Origin: Desulfobulbaceae bacterium
GTDB taxonomy: Bacteria; Desulfobacterota; Desulfobulbia; Desulfobulbales; Desulfocapsaceae
Direction of reading: 5' to 3'
Length of the DNA: 37,973 bases
NCBI GenBank assembly: GCA_026988015.1
Contig: JALSMA010000064.1
Coordinates: 1 to 37,973, forward strand
Shown: positions 31,018 to 37,973 of the stretch, one piece after another
Layout: every line of letters starts with the position of its first letter
How positions within the stretch are numbered: position 1 is the stretch's first letter
Notes under the pieces: model-generated
What the model was told of the DNA's origin: nothing
The model's database searches: none
Seen by the model: only the letters and a program-made list of their open reading frames with translations
Made by a program: the position numbers and the translations under genes

Positions 31018-33677
31018 AAGGGTAGAATACTGTAGGTAACCTTTCCGTTAAAATTTCCTCCCAAAAAAACTACCCGATCGTCGTCATCGTAATCACTCTT
31101 TCTGGAACGTTTTATATGCCCAGAATATATTTGTGCTTTTGCTACAATATCCCCAGTATCATCGGGCCATATGTGCTCGACTGAAATATGTTTCTGTCTC
31201 TTGCCGGGATGAATGAAAAGGGCTAAAAGTTCTGAAGATAACTTTTGGTTTAAATTAACAGATATAGCGCCCGCACCGGTACCGGATAGTTCACACCTGA
31301 GAAATCCACCTTGAGTAATGGTAAAAAGTGTTTTTGCCTTTTCCTTAGTTTGCAAAAATTCACGGATGCCGGAATGTGGAACCATTGTGTCAAACTCTGC
31401 CAGCCGAAATGAAAAATTATATGTTTTTACCGGTTGTGCAGGTATGAATGGGATTTCAATAGTGATTCTTTCTGGTGGTTGCGTCATCGTATCATTTTTT
31501 AACTCGAAGGTTTTTTCAGAGTATTGGATGTCTGGACCGGTTAGGCTTAATTTATATGTTCCAACTGGGATGTTTGCATAGAACTTATTGTTTCTTTCTG
31601 ACACCTTAATCGTTGTTTTTGTATTGGTTTTAATTAATTTTGCCTGGTGTTTTTTTGTTAGAGGCAGGTCAAGTTCAGGATTGGTTGGGAGGAAATATAC
31701 ACGCTGTTTCTTTTGTCTCGAATGATTGCTGTCATATTTTTTGGCTTTTGCGTTCGAAGATTTAGCGGTACTATCTTTTAAGTTCAGTAAATTATTGAGT
31801 CCTCCTTGTGCTGTTGTCAAATTGGTATCAAGTGTTTTGCACAGGTCATCAATATCAGGTTGAAAAAATATTGCCGCCTGAACAACGGTAGTAACATCCG
31901 GTGGACTTTCATCTGATGTGGTGATGGATTTTCGCCAGCTCCTGAATGTAAAAGTCATTGTGTTCTGGCCTTCACCAAGTTTTCCCAACGAGTAGTCATC
32001 TATCTTATATTGCACCACGTCTCTAAAGGCGATTTCCAGGTCAGTTTTAGTCTTTGGGTCGCCATTCCGGTAATAATAGGAGAGTAAACGTTTGGATTGT
32101 GCCAGGAGGGTGTCCTGTTCAGTTTTGAGATCTTTGGCCTTTTTGATCAGATCATTATGTTCCTGTAACAGTTTTCTGCCCTGTTGATAGAGTTGGCTGG
32201 AGAGCTGTGAATCTTCTGCCATAAGCTGGTTCTGCTTCTGTGCGCCCTCCAGGATTTCTCCTCCTTCAAGCAGAGGCGAGATGGCGTTCTGGATTTCCTC
32301 GCACTCAGCTTTACGGGCAGAGAGCATGGCCACCATCTGTTTCAACTCTTCAACGGTGCGATTGAGGTTTTCTGGATTGTCACCCGCTGTATGGTGGTGT
32401 GTACGTGTTGCGTTGGCGAGTTTTATTGTTGTGGCAGTTGCCAGCAGTACTTTTTTAGAATCAGTTTTTAAGGCATTGATACGGCTGGCATCCATAAAAG
32501 GTTTTGCCTTCTCAGCTGCCTTGAGCAATGCGTCACTACTTGTGAGATTTTGTTCGGATGCAACTAAACGACTAAACACTGTAATATATTGTTTGTTGAG
32601 ATCTGCGAAGTGTTTTCTCAGGTCTGAAGATTTCTTCTGCAGTGTCTTGAACTCGGACTCCTTGTCTTTGACTTGAGAGAAGAGTTTTTTTAACTTGGCA
32701 ACAGCTTCCTGTCCCTGACGTTTCTGCTCACCCTTGTTCTCGGCAATAATCCGGTTTGATTGCAGAGTATCGTAAACAACCCCTATGGAGGACTCCGTTA
32801 ACTCGTAGACATTCAGTGCATCACTGGCCAAAGGGATACACTTGGCCCCCTGGTAGGCACCCACCAGCCATCCTTTTTTTTGTCCTTCCTTGTAGGCGCC
32901 GACAATACCGCTCAATCCGGAAAGGTTCATGGCTGCATTCTTCAGATACAGGCCGGTGTCAAATCGTGTTGTTTTGGTTTTGGTATCATAGTAGTAGGCG
33001 TTTTGTCCCGCATCCCACAGTGAGAGGACACGACCAACAATCCCCCCTGTTTTTTGGACTTTTTTATACCTGCCATGGCTTGCAACTATTTTGCTGTTGC
33101 TGCTTCTGGCTTTGGCGAGGGCCCTTTCGTTTGCACTGTGCTTATTCAGCTTCGCCAGAGCCTGATTCTCAATATACTGCTTTCCTGATTTGCTATGTGC
33201 AACGGGAGAATTGGAGGTGTTCCCTGTGGCTATCAGTTTGTTGGATCGTGTTGGATTTGTTTTGGCAGCAGTTAAAACTTTACGCACCTTTTTGATATTC
33301 TGTTTATTTTGGCTGCTTCCGCTCTGCAATTTTTTAATGTATTGCTTGTTTCTGTCCAGTTTTCCTTTAACAAGATTTTTTGTTAATGCGTCCAGATGCA
33401 TTGTGTCGCTGAAGGCATCTGTGCTCTTGCCGGAGAGCAGGCTTTTGAGGTTGTAATCCTTCACTTGTGCCTTAAAAGCCTCGCTTTTACTGACGATAAG
33501 AGTTGTATTGTCATTCTGGATGTTTTCGTGATTTTTGAGGTCTTCTTGTATTAATCCGGGCTTTGCTGGAGTAGCAGATACGGTCCCGGGAAGGAATCCT
33601 GAAACCAGAAGAAGAGCCAGTGCAATACTCAAAGAGATGCAAACATAAGACGGTTTTTTATGCTGGTGAAACGTCAT
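30996..33677 (-). CDS. Large exported coiled-coil protein, unknown function
   Basis: 893 residues. A signal peptide spans 1-~35 (SGFLPGTVSA-T). Residues ~40-200 are basic and helical. A Gly-rich hydrophobic segment (~215-300; NLSGLSGIVGAYKEGQKKGW, LVGAYQGAKCIPLA) resembles glycine-zipper pore or membrane-inserting stretches. Residues ~310-560 are long coiled coil (AEKKLFSQVKDKE-type heptads, EELKQMVAMLSARKAECEE). Residues ~650-730 look like a PEGA/carboxypeptidase-type beta domain (KFYANIPVGTYKLSLTGPDI), and the C-terminal ~130 form another beta domain. Its start overlaps the TPR gene stop by 4 bp (ATGA), so the two are coupled. The layout suggests an envelope-spanning or surface assembly partner of the TPR protein. 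No family name is offered. Confidence 0.8.
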   Translation of the reverse strand: MTFHQHKKPSYVCISLSIALALLLVSGFLPGTVSATPAKPGLIQEDLKNHENIQNDNTTLIVSKSEAFKAQVKDYNLKSLLSGKSTDAFSDTMHLDALTKNLVKGKLDRNKQYIKKLQSGSSQNKQNIKKVRKVLTAAKTNPTRSNKLIATGNTSNSPVAHSKSGKQYIENQALAKLNKHSANERALAKARSSNSKIVASHGRYKKVQKTGGIVGRVLSLWDAGQNAYYYDTKTKTTRFDTGLYLKNAAMNLSGLSGIVGAYKEGQKKGWLVGAYQGAKCIPLASDALNVYELTESSIGVVYDTLQSNRIIAENKGEQKRQGQEAVAKLKKLFSQVKDKESEFKTLQKKSSDLRKHFADLNKQYITVFSRLVASEQNLTSSDALLKAAEKAKPFMDASRINALKTDSKKVLLATATTIKLANATRTHHHTAGDNPENLNRTVEELKQMVAMLSARKAECEEIQNAISPLLEGGEILEGAQKQNQLMAEDSQLSSQLYQQGRKLLQEHNDLIKKAKDLKTEQDTLLAQSKRLLSYYYRNGDPKTKTDLEIAFRDVVQYKIDDYSLGKLGEGQNTMTFTFRSWRKSITTSDESPPDVTTVVQAAIFFQPDIDDLCKTLDTNLTTAQGGLNNLLNLKDSTAKSSNAKAKKYDSNHSRQKKQRVYFLPTNPELDLPLTKKHQAKLIKTNTKTTIKVSERNNKFYANIPVGTYKLSLTGPDIQYSEKTFELKNDTMTQPPERITIEIPFIPAQPVKTYNFSFRLAEFDTMVPHSGIREFLQTKEKAKTLFTITQGGFLRCELSGTGAGAISVNLNQKLSSELLALFIHPGKRQKHISVEHIWPDDTGDIVAKAQIYSGHIKRSRKSDYDDDDRVVFLGGNFNGKVTYSILPFKKTKQK

Positions 33678-34906
33678 CTGGCACCTCCCAGAATCCTGTT
33701 TTTGACTTTTTCAACATAGGCGTGCAAAACACTATCGAGGTTTTTGTCGGCCAGGAGGCTGAAGGCAGTTGACAGTGCCGCATCTGTTTCTCCCTGCGCA
33801 TCCTGCAGGATAGCAATAGTTAACCCCAGAACTGGATCGTTGCCACGTTTCTGTATATTCTTGCGGATAAGTGCAATTGCAGAAGTTTCTTTTTGTGCGG
33901 AAAAAGCCACAAAGCTCATCTGTATAGCAGCCGCTCTACGTTTATCAACTGGACAGAACGTCATGCGTTGCTCCGCAAGGGCGAAGGCTACTTCAACGTT
34001 GCCCAACTGATGATAGGCTTCCACCAATCGTGCCAGGAGGGGATCTTCTGCAAACGATTCGAACACGGATTCATACAGGTCAATGGCCAGTGCTGTTAAG
34101 CTTGGCGAATTCACCTCCATGTAGGCATCTGCCAGATCAACGGTAATTCCTTTGTTGTCAGGCAGGCCAACGGTTGCCTTTTCAAGGTAGTCTATGGCAC
34201 TGAAAAGTTTGTCACGGTTTTTTTCCACAACAGCCTCGGCAAACAGGTTTGCACCACGGTCATGCCATTGCAGAGCATTCTCAGTCATGTATCTGCCGCG
34301 GAGCTCTTGCTCTTCTTCTGTCTTCTGTTGAATAGAATTTGCTAACCAGTCTGCACGGGCTGTTACTTTATGAACGTCTGCGGCACCTGGTGCCAGGGTG
34401 CAATATTTTCTATACGCCAGAACCGCCTGATCCGGCACACCCTGTTTTTCCAGCAGAATACCAAGATTTTTATAGGTGAGCGCATAGTGTTCATTGCTTT
34501 CCAGAGCTCGAATATACGCCTGTAACGCATCATCGAACCTGTTGAGCTTTCGCATGACCAGGCCGAGATTGTTTAGAGTAACAAAATTGGTCGGGTCTTT
34601 CTCGAGGGAACGGGCAAGGGTAATACGTGCTTCCTCCAGTTTTCCCTCTTTTGCCAGCTTGGTTCCCTGCTTTTGTAATTCAAGGGCCGTCAATGCTGCC
34701 TGCTGTGCCAATGGAGCAGCATTTTTATCTAGTGGCAGAAGGAAAGGGGAATCACCAGCTGTCGGAGCAGGAGGGGAGCTTTCCACTGTTTCCGAAGGAA
34801 GAGAAAAGGGCGATGTTTGACTGCTGGCAGGGAGAGCCTGAATGGAAAGTAAGGTGTAAAAGAGTAGTATCCAGCCAAGTGAAGGGGCAAGTCGTGGGAG
34901 CGGCAT
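33674..34906 (-). CDS. Exported TPR-repeat protein
   Basis: 410 residues. A signal peptide spans 1-~28 (LSIQALPASS-Q). A Pro/Ser-rich linker (30-60) follows. TPR motifs are clearest at ~75-175: GKLEEARITLARSLEKDPTN, LNNLGLVMRKLNRFDDALQA, TYKNLGILLEKQGVPDQAVL, each with the usual GLG/NLG and A..Y positions. Helical repeats continue to ~400 (ADAYMEVNSPSLTALAIDLY, VEAYHQLGNVEVAFALAEQR). Periplasmic TPR proteins usually scaffold complexes. It overlaps the downstream coiled-coil gene by 4 bp, and its start overlaps the stop of the broken gene upstream, so the three look like one operon. Confidence 0.85.
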   Translation of the reverse strand: MPLPRLAPSLGWILLFYTLLSIQALPASSQTSPFSLPSETVESSPPAPTAGDSPFLLPLDKNAAPLAQQAALTALELQKQGTKLAKEGKLEEARITLARSLEKDPTNFVTLNNLGLVMRKLNRFDDALQAYIRALESNEHYALTYKNLGILLEKQGVPDQAVLAYRKYCTLAPGAADVHKVTARADWLANSIQQKTEEEQELRGRYMTENALQWHDRGANLFAEAVVEKNRDKLFSAIDYLEKATVGLPDNKGITVDLADAYMEVNSPSLTALAIDLYESVFESFAEDPLLARLVEAYHQLGNVEVAFALAEQRMTFCPVDKRRAAAIQMSFVAFSAQKETSAIALIRKNIQKRGNDPVLGLTIAILQDAQGETDAALSTAFSLLADKNLDSVLHAYVEKVKNRILGGAR

Positions 34907-35236
34907 CAGCGTTCCTTCCTTTTTTTACGGGACAGCAGCTTTTTCATGTCTTTTTTAGTTACCAGATCCTTTTCCGAATTATACACATCATCCAGTAATG
35001 CTTCGGCTGGCATATCTTTTCCATGTGTATAGGTGTATTTTTTTACACCGTAACGGAATATCCCTACTTTTCGTAAAATGAGCAGTAACTTGCTGAATAC
35101 CATTCTCATAGAGTTGTTTGCTGGTGTTTGTCAGATTAAAAGTATTCTCAGTATCTATGTAATCATAGGTGAGTTGCATTGAGCAGCTTTTTTTTGGAAA
35201 ATATGTAGTATCTCGAGTTTTATATTGAAGTTCCAC
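34906..35236 (-). pseudogene. Frameshifted gene upstream of the TPR protein
   Basis: Two frames must be joined to give one sensible protein. The 5' frame (from GTG 35236) reads MELQYKTRDTTYFPKK, then MQLTYDYIDTENTFNLTNTS, KQLYENGIQQVTAHFTK. The 3' frame reads VGIFRYGVKKYTYTHGKDMP, AEALLDDVYNSEKDLVTKKD, to a stop overlapping the TPR start (ATGA). The switch fits one extra A in the AAAA run near 35068-35076 (ACG AAA GTA would be the intact reading). It may be a true mutation, a sequencing slip or programmed slippage. A second homopolymer (T8 on the plus strand near 35188) and the lack of a signal peptide hint that the 5' end is also altered. Family unknown. Confidence 0.6.
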
Positions 35237-35301
35237 GAGTTATGCAGAAAATAATCGCGAGGCCGTTACGAATTCAGAGTGAGGGCTTGAGTCTGTTTAA
35301 C

Positions 35302-36279
35302 TTATTGTTTCTTGACAGACTCCGCCAAAACAAAACCAACTTGATTCTGGTAGATTACTTTATACCAGTCACCATTTTGTGAAAGGATCTGCAGTACCGT
35401 GTCAGCAGGAATTTTTGCAAGTATATCAGCATAAAGATTATCCGCCGACTGGAGATATGTCAGCCCAACAGCTTTTATATAGGAAGGTACATTTTCTTCC
35501 GCAAATTCTTCTGAAATCTCCATGTCTGTTATCGCAGTGGCAGGATTTTGTTGTATCTGTTCGGGACTGGTGCGTAACCCAAGGGCAGCCAGGGTTGCAC
35601 TGTCCATACGACCTGTAATCAACAACTGATGATCTTTCTGGTATTTTTTAAGGGCAGTTCGTGTATTTCTTCCCATCAAGCCATCTGCCTTCCCCGGGTT
35701 GTACCCTTGCTGAAGCAACACCTTCTGTACTGATTTTAACTGCGCATTGTAACGTCTCTTTACCCCGGAAATTATACCTCTGTATTCCCTTGCTGGCGGC
35801 TTCCAGCTTTTCAAATAGCAATAAGAGTCAGAAGTGGTGTAGTCAAAGGCCTGGCAACGTGAATCCCGCATACACAGGTTGGAGCATTGTTGAGCATTTT
35901 TTACCCTGAAACTGCTGTAATCACCGCCGGGGCGCTGTGTGTCCTGTCTGATATGTATCTCTGTATCAGTTGTGTCCACAGTGGTTTTTTTTGAAAGATC
36001 CGGCCGCTTAAAACCGGAAACTACACCGACGTAATGTCTTGCCGGATAGACTCTGCTTTTCAGCCAGCAAGAGTTGTCACTGTCATAAAAATCGAATGCT
36101 CCACACCGTTGGGATTTTTCACATTGTTGAGCGCAGTCTTCAGCACTTGCTGCTCTGAAATGAGTATAATCACCACCTGGCCGCTGCGAGTTGTATTCAA
36201 GGTCAATAGCTTTGTGTTCTTCTGCAGAGGCAGTTGATGTGAACAGGGTGAGTAGTAGTATTATTACAAATGCTTGCAT
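35302..36279 (-). CDS. Exported protein with two PAN/Apple domains, a peptidoglycan-binding domain and an SH3b domain
   Basis: 325 residues. A signal peptide spans 1-19 (STASA-E). Two ~75-residue PAN/Apple-like repeats follow (~26-95 and ~105-177). They share RPGGDY(T/S)xFR, CxxxCxxxxxCxAFD(F/Y), the second half CWLKSRVYPARHY / CYLKSWKPPAREY, and a GxxSGxKR end. Then comes a PG_binding_1 domain (~180-235; VQKVLLQQGYNPGKADGLMG, NTRTALKKYQKDH) and a bacterial SH3 domain (~262-322; VLQILSQNGDWYKVIYQNQV). PAN modules bind protein or carbohydrate; the other two bind cell wall. Probably anchors an extracytoplasmic partner to peptidoglycan. It precedes the broken gene and TPR/coiled-coil genes on the same strand. 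Confidence 0.88.
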   Translation of the reverse strand: MQAFVIILLLTLFTSTASAEEHKAIDLEYNSQRPGGDYTHFRAASAEDCAQQCEKSQRCGAFDFYDSDNSCWLKSRVYPARHYVGVVSGFKRPDLSKKTTVDTTDTEIHIRQDTQRPGGDYSSFRVKNAQQCSNLCMRDSRCQAFDYTTSDSYCYLKSWKPPAREYRGIISGVKRRYNAQLKSVQKVLLQQGYNPGKADGLMGRNTRTALKKYQKDHQLLITGRMDSATLAALGLRTSPEQIQQNPATAITDMEISEEFAEENVPSYIKAVGLTYLQSADNLYADILAKIPADTVLQILSQNGDWYKVIYQNQVGFVLAESVKKQ

Positions 36280-36592
36280 TGTATGCTCACTTTTGGCAAC
36301 ATTGTCGAATGGATGTCCTCACATCTGCTGAAAAAGTTTTAGATAGTTGAATTATGATATATTTTGGATTGGAAATCAATATGTCGATTGCAGATTAATG
36401 GTAAAAAACATTTCTGAACAGCTGGCGATCCATGGTATCATGAGTGGCGTACTGGCTGTTTCTCGAATCCGTAACGGATCCGTTGTTGTTTTTTTGATAA
36501 CGTATTGAAATGAAGGTGTGAAATTTTGCAATCAGGTGTGGTTGGAAAAAGTACTCGCCTCTCTCCTAGAGGGGTTGTGAAACAGCGAACTG
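36280..36592. other. Divergent intergenic region
   Basis: No gene seen. AACGGATCCGTT (36473-36484) is a perfect 12-bp palindrome; the overlapping ATCCG-TAA-CGGAT stem is followed by a T-rich run (36487-36497) and could be a small terminator. CCTCT/AGAGG (36558-36572) forms another hairpin before the glycerophosphodiesterase-like gene. The AT-rich part at 36340-36400 likely holds the leftward promoter of the PAN-domain gene. Confidence 0.35.
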
Positions 36593-37318
36593 GTGAAGAT
36601 TTTGTCTGAACCAGTCTGGATAAGTCACCGGGGAGTTTCTCATAAATTTGATGAAAACAGTTATGCGGCGTTTCAGGCTGCCTGCGATGCTGGTTTCTCT
36701 TGGCTGGAAACTGATCTGCACTGCACCCGAGACAATCATATCGTTCTCAGTCACGATGAGGAACTGGGCAAGGTGTCACTGGCCACGGGGAATATTTCTG
36801 CGTGGACACGGGTGGATCTGGAGCAGATCCGGTTGAAAAGAGGTGGAGAGTTTTTATTTCTCGATGACTTTATGGCAGAGTTCAGCCGGCAACACTGGGT
36901 GTTTGACATTAAGCCGAGTACAGCAGAGCAAACCATGGTAGTTATCGGGAGACTGTTGAGAAAAAATCCGGATTTGATCCGAAAGATAATCTTTCTCTTC
37001 TGGGATGAGTTGGTACAGAAAGCCTTTTTGGATGAATTCCCCGAAGCTGTCTGCTTTCCAAGGGAAGCGGAGTGTTATCGGGCTGGTATCACCGCCTTTC
37101 TCGGAATGGCCTTTCTGGGGAATATCCGCAAAGAGAAGATTTATTCCGTGATGCCCTGCGAGTATGGTTTGAAACTGCTCTCTGAACGGGTGGTACGGTG
37201 TTTTCACAAGCGGGGTGCCAAGGTGCTGGGATATCTCCCGGTAGATCAACGGCAGGTTCGGTTGTGTCTCGATGCCGGGGTCGATTATATTCTCAGCAAT
37301 GATCTCCCTGTGAGGTGA
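36593..37318 (+). CDS. Glycerophosphodiester phosphodiesterase family protein
   Basis: Family members hydrolyse glycerophosphodiesters to glycerol-3-phosphate and an alcohol. 241 residues. The N terminus shows the GDPD catalytic signature: WISHRGVSHKFDENSYAAF (HRG plus EN) and, after WLETDLHCTRDNHIVLSHDE, the E-x-D metal pair and the second catalytic His. FDIKP matches the family's third acidic site (usually xEIK; here Asp replaces Glu). The C terminus VRLCLDAGVDYILSNDLP matches the family's GVDGIITDxP end. No signal peptide, so cytoplasmic. Start GTG 36593 or TTG 36602; a TGA 15 bases upstream bounds the frame and no clear SD exists. Confidence 0.85.
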   Translation: MKILSEPVWISHRGVSHKFDENSYAAFQAACDAGFSWLETDLHCTRDNHIVLSHDEELGKVSLATGNISAWTRVDLEQIRLKRGGEFLFLDDFMAEFSRQHWVFDIKPSTAEQTMVVIGRLLRKNPDLIRKIIFLFWDELVQKAFLDEFPEAVCFPREAECYRAGITAFLGMAFLGNIRKEKIYSVMPCEYGLKLLSERVVRCFHKRGAKVLGYLPVDQRQVRLCLDAGVDYILSNDLPVR

Positions 37319-37461
37319 TCTGGCAGGAAGGTGTGTCGCAATTAAAGCAAAATGTAGCCCACTGGTACTTCCAGAAGGGTGCAGCGACGGAGCAGGAGAA
37401 GAATTTTTATAATGCCCTTAATCTGCGACGCAAAACAATCACGGAGTCATTCCGGACCTAG
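37315..37461 (+). CDS. Possible 48-residue ORF overlapping the phosphodiesterase stop
   Basis: A GTG at 37315 overlaps the upstream stop (GTGA) and opens 48 codons: MIWQEGVSQLKQNVAHWYFQ, KGAATEQEKNFYNALNLRRK, TITESFRT. The composition looks protein-like (helical, charged), and the GTGA overlap would permit translational coupling. It could equally be the relic of a longer C-terminal extension. Its stop meets the stop of a convergent ORF in a shared CTAG. Confidence 0.35.
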   Translation: MIWQEGVSQLKQNVAHWYFQKGAATEQEKNFYNALNLRRKTITESFRT

Positions 37462-37622
37462 ACAGTGTCTCGGGTTCTATTGCCAAATACCAGATAGCCC
37501 CTGCCGTATGCCTTGACATAGTCCCTTCCATCTGTTTCTTTTTTATAGAAATTGATCTCAAAAATGGTGTTGGCCAGTTTCTCCGTGTTGTTTTCCATCT
37601 TCAGGGAAAGAGGGGGGCTCAC
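37458..37622 (-). pseudogene. Short protein-like ORF, possible gene remnant
   Basis: 54 codons from GTG 37622, or fewer from the internal ATG: MENNTEKLANTIFEINFYKK, ETDGRDYVKAYGRGYLVFGN, RTRDTV. It reads like the C-terminal end of a real protein, but a stop lies two codons upstream and there is no SD, so I treat it as a possible fragment. Family unknown. Confidence 0.3.
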
Positions 37623-37914
37623 AGTCTATCAAGGGGTTTTTCTGGAAAGCTTTTTAGAGTTGTTGGGTAAGCACCTTAGTGGTAATTCCAAATTCCTGTT
37701 TTAAAGAAGCTTTCACGGGTTCTTGTTTTTTTTATTTCAGTTTATTTGGTGTAAGGCACTAATGGCACTACCTGCAAGGTTCCAGTGGTTACAAGAGCTC
37801 TGCACCTCGGTTTAGAGAAAAGTATCACTACTGAGCGAACCCTAGTTAGATTGTCCTCAAAAAGTCACAACCAACTGTTATTGTAGAGTAAAGACTTTAA
37901 AAAGGTAGTACTAT
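37623..37914. other. Non-coding right-end stretch
   Basis: Nothing supported: no ORF of note, no tRNA, no strong hairpin. A weak AAAAGG lies before the ATG at 37915. Confidence 0.35.
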
Positions 37915-37973
37915 ATGCAAGCATACAGAGCAATACTCAACAAAAGGCATGCACATGATACGTTACAAAAGTA
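37915..37973 (+). CDS. Possible start of a gene cut by the window edge
   Basis: ATG 37915 opens MQAYRAILNKRHAHDTLQK and runs to the end without a stop. A weak SD-like AAAAGG is about 8-10 bases upstream. Too short to identify; listed only because the sequence is open and protein-like. Confidence 0.25.
   Translation, partial: MQAYRAILNKRHAHDTLQK

Overview
The window is a bacterial chromosome segment of moderate GC, most like a Desulfobulbaceae-type member of the Desulfobacterota (sulfur/sulfate-metabolising, Gram-negative). That placement is inference from gene content and remembered protein style: a fused AccA-AccD carboxyltransferase next to a divergent biotin carboxylase, c-type cytochromes, a GlcF/HdrD-type Fe-S protein, and lipoprotein and outer-envelope genes. 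No rRNA gene is present. There are two tRNA genes, Lys(CUU) and Phe(GAA).

Left part (1-6.3 kb). The left edge carries the first 25 codons of an ISL3-family-like transposase on the minus strand. It is followed by an RhlE-like DEAD-box helicase, a small exported protein, and a two-gene unit on the plus strand. That unit encodes a membrane-anchored XRE regulator with a periplasmic EF-hand/dockerin-like end and a small exported protein that appears to share its periplasmic fold. A PilZ protein, a di-heme cytochrome c peroxidase, tRNA-Lys and a small four-Cys protein follow.

Central part (6.3-21.8 kb). This is mostly housekeeping. On the minus strand lie biotin carboxylase and a single-chain alpha-beta carboxyltransferase (fatty-acid precursor synthesis). 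On the plus strand are corC-lnt (overlapping) then prfB with its programmed +1 frameshift and a GlcF-like Fe-S protein; then a dGTPase-like HD hydrolase, valS overlapping nadC, a zinc-ribbon protein with a very acidic repetitive tail, and tRNA-Phe.

Right part (21.9-38 kb). This is accessory and strongly biased to exported proteins. It holds a PhoX-family (DUF839) protein with a Sec-like signal, a large three-CxxCH cytochrome fused to a TolB/PD40 beta-propeller, and a CARDB-repeat protein with a novel-looking Cys-rich triple repeat, whose start codon directly follows a terminator-like hairpin. A small anchored protein and a lipoprotein follow. Next comes a minus-strand cluster: a PAN-PAN/peptidoglycan-binding/SH3 protein, a frameshifted gene, a TPR protein and an 893-residue coiled-coil exported protein, the last two overlapping by 4 bp. 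A glycerophosphodiesterase-like gene and two tiny convergent ORFs lie near the right edge.

The clearest unexplained DNA element is a ~155-bp repeat present twice (4362-4518 and 21526-21680). It has ~20-bp terminal inverted repeats, 8-bp flanking direct repeats and a nested inverted pair of GTAG-headed REP-like palindromes. No CRISPR array, prophage or plasmid origin was seen.
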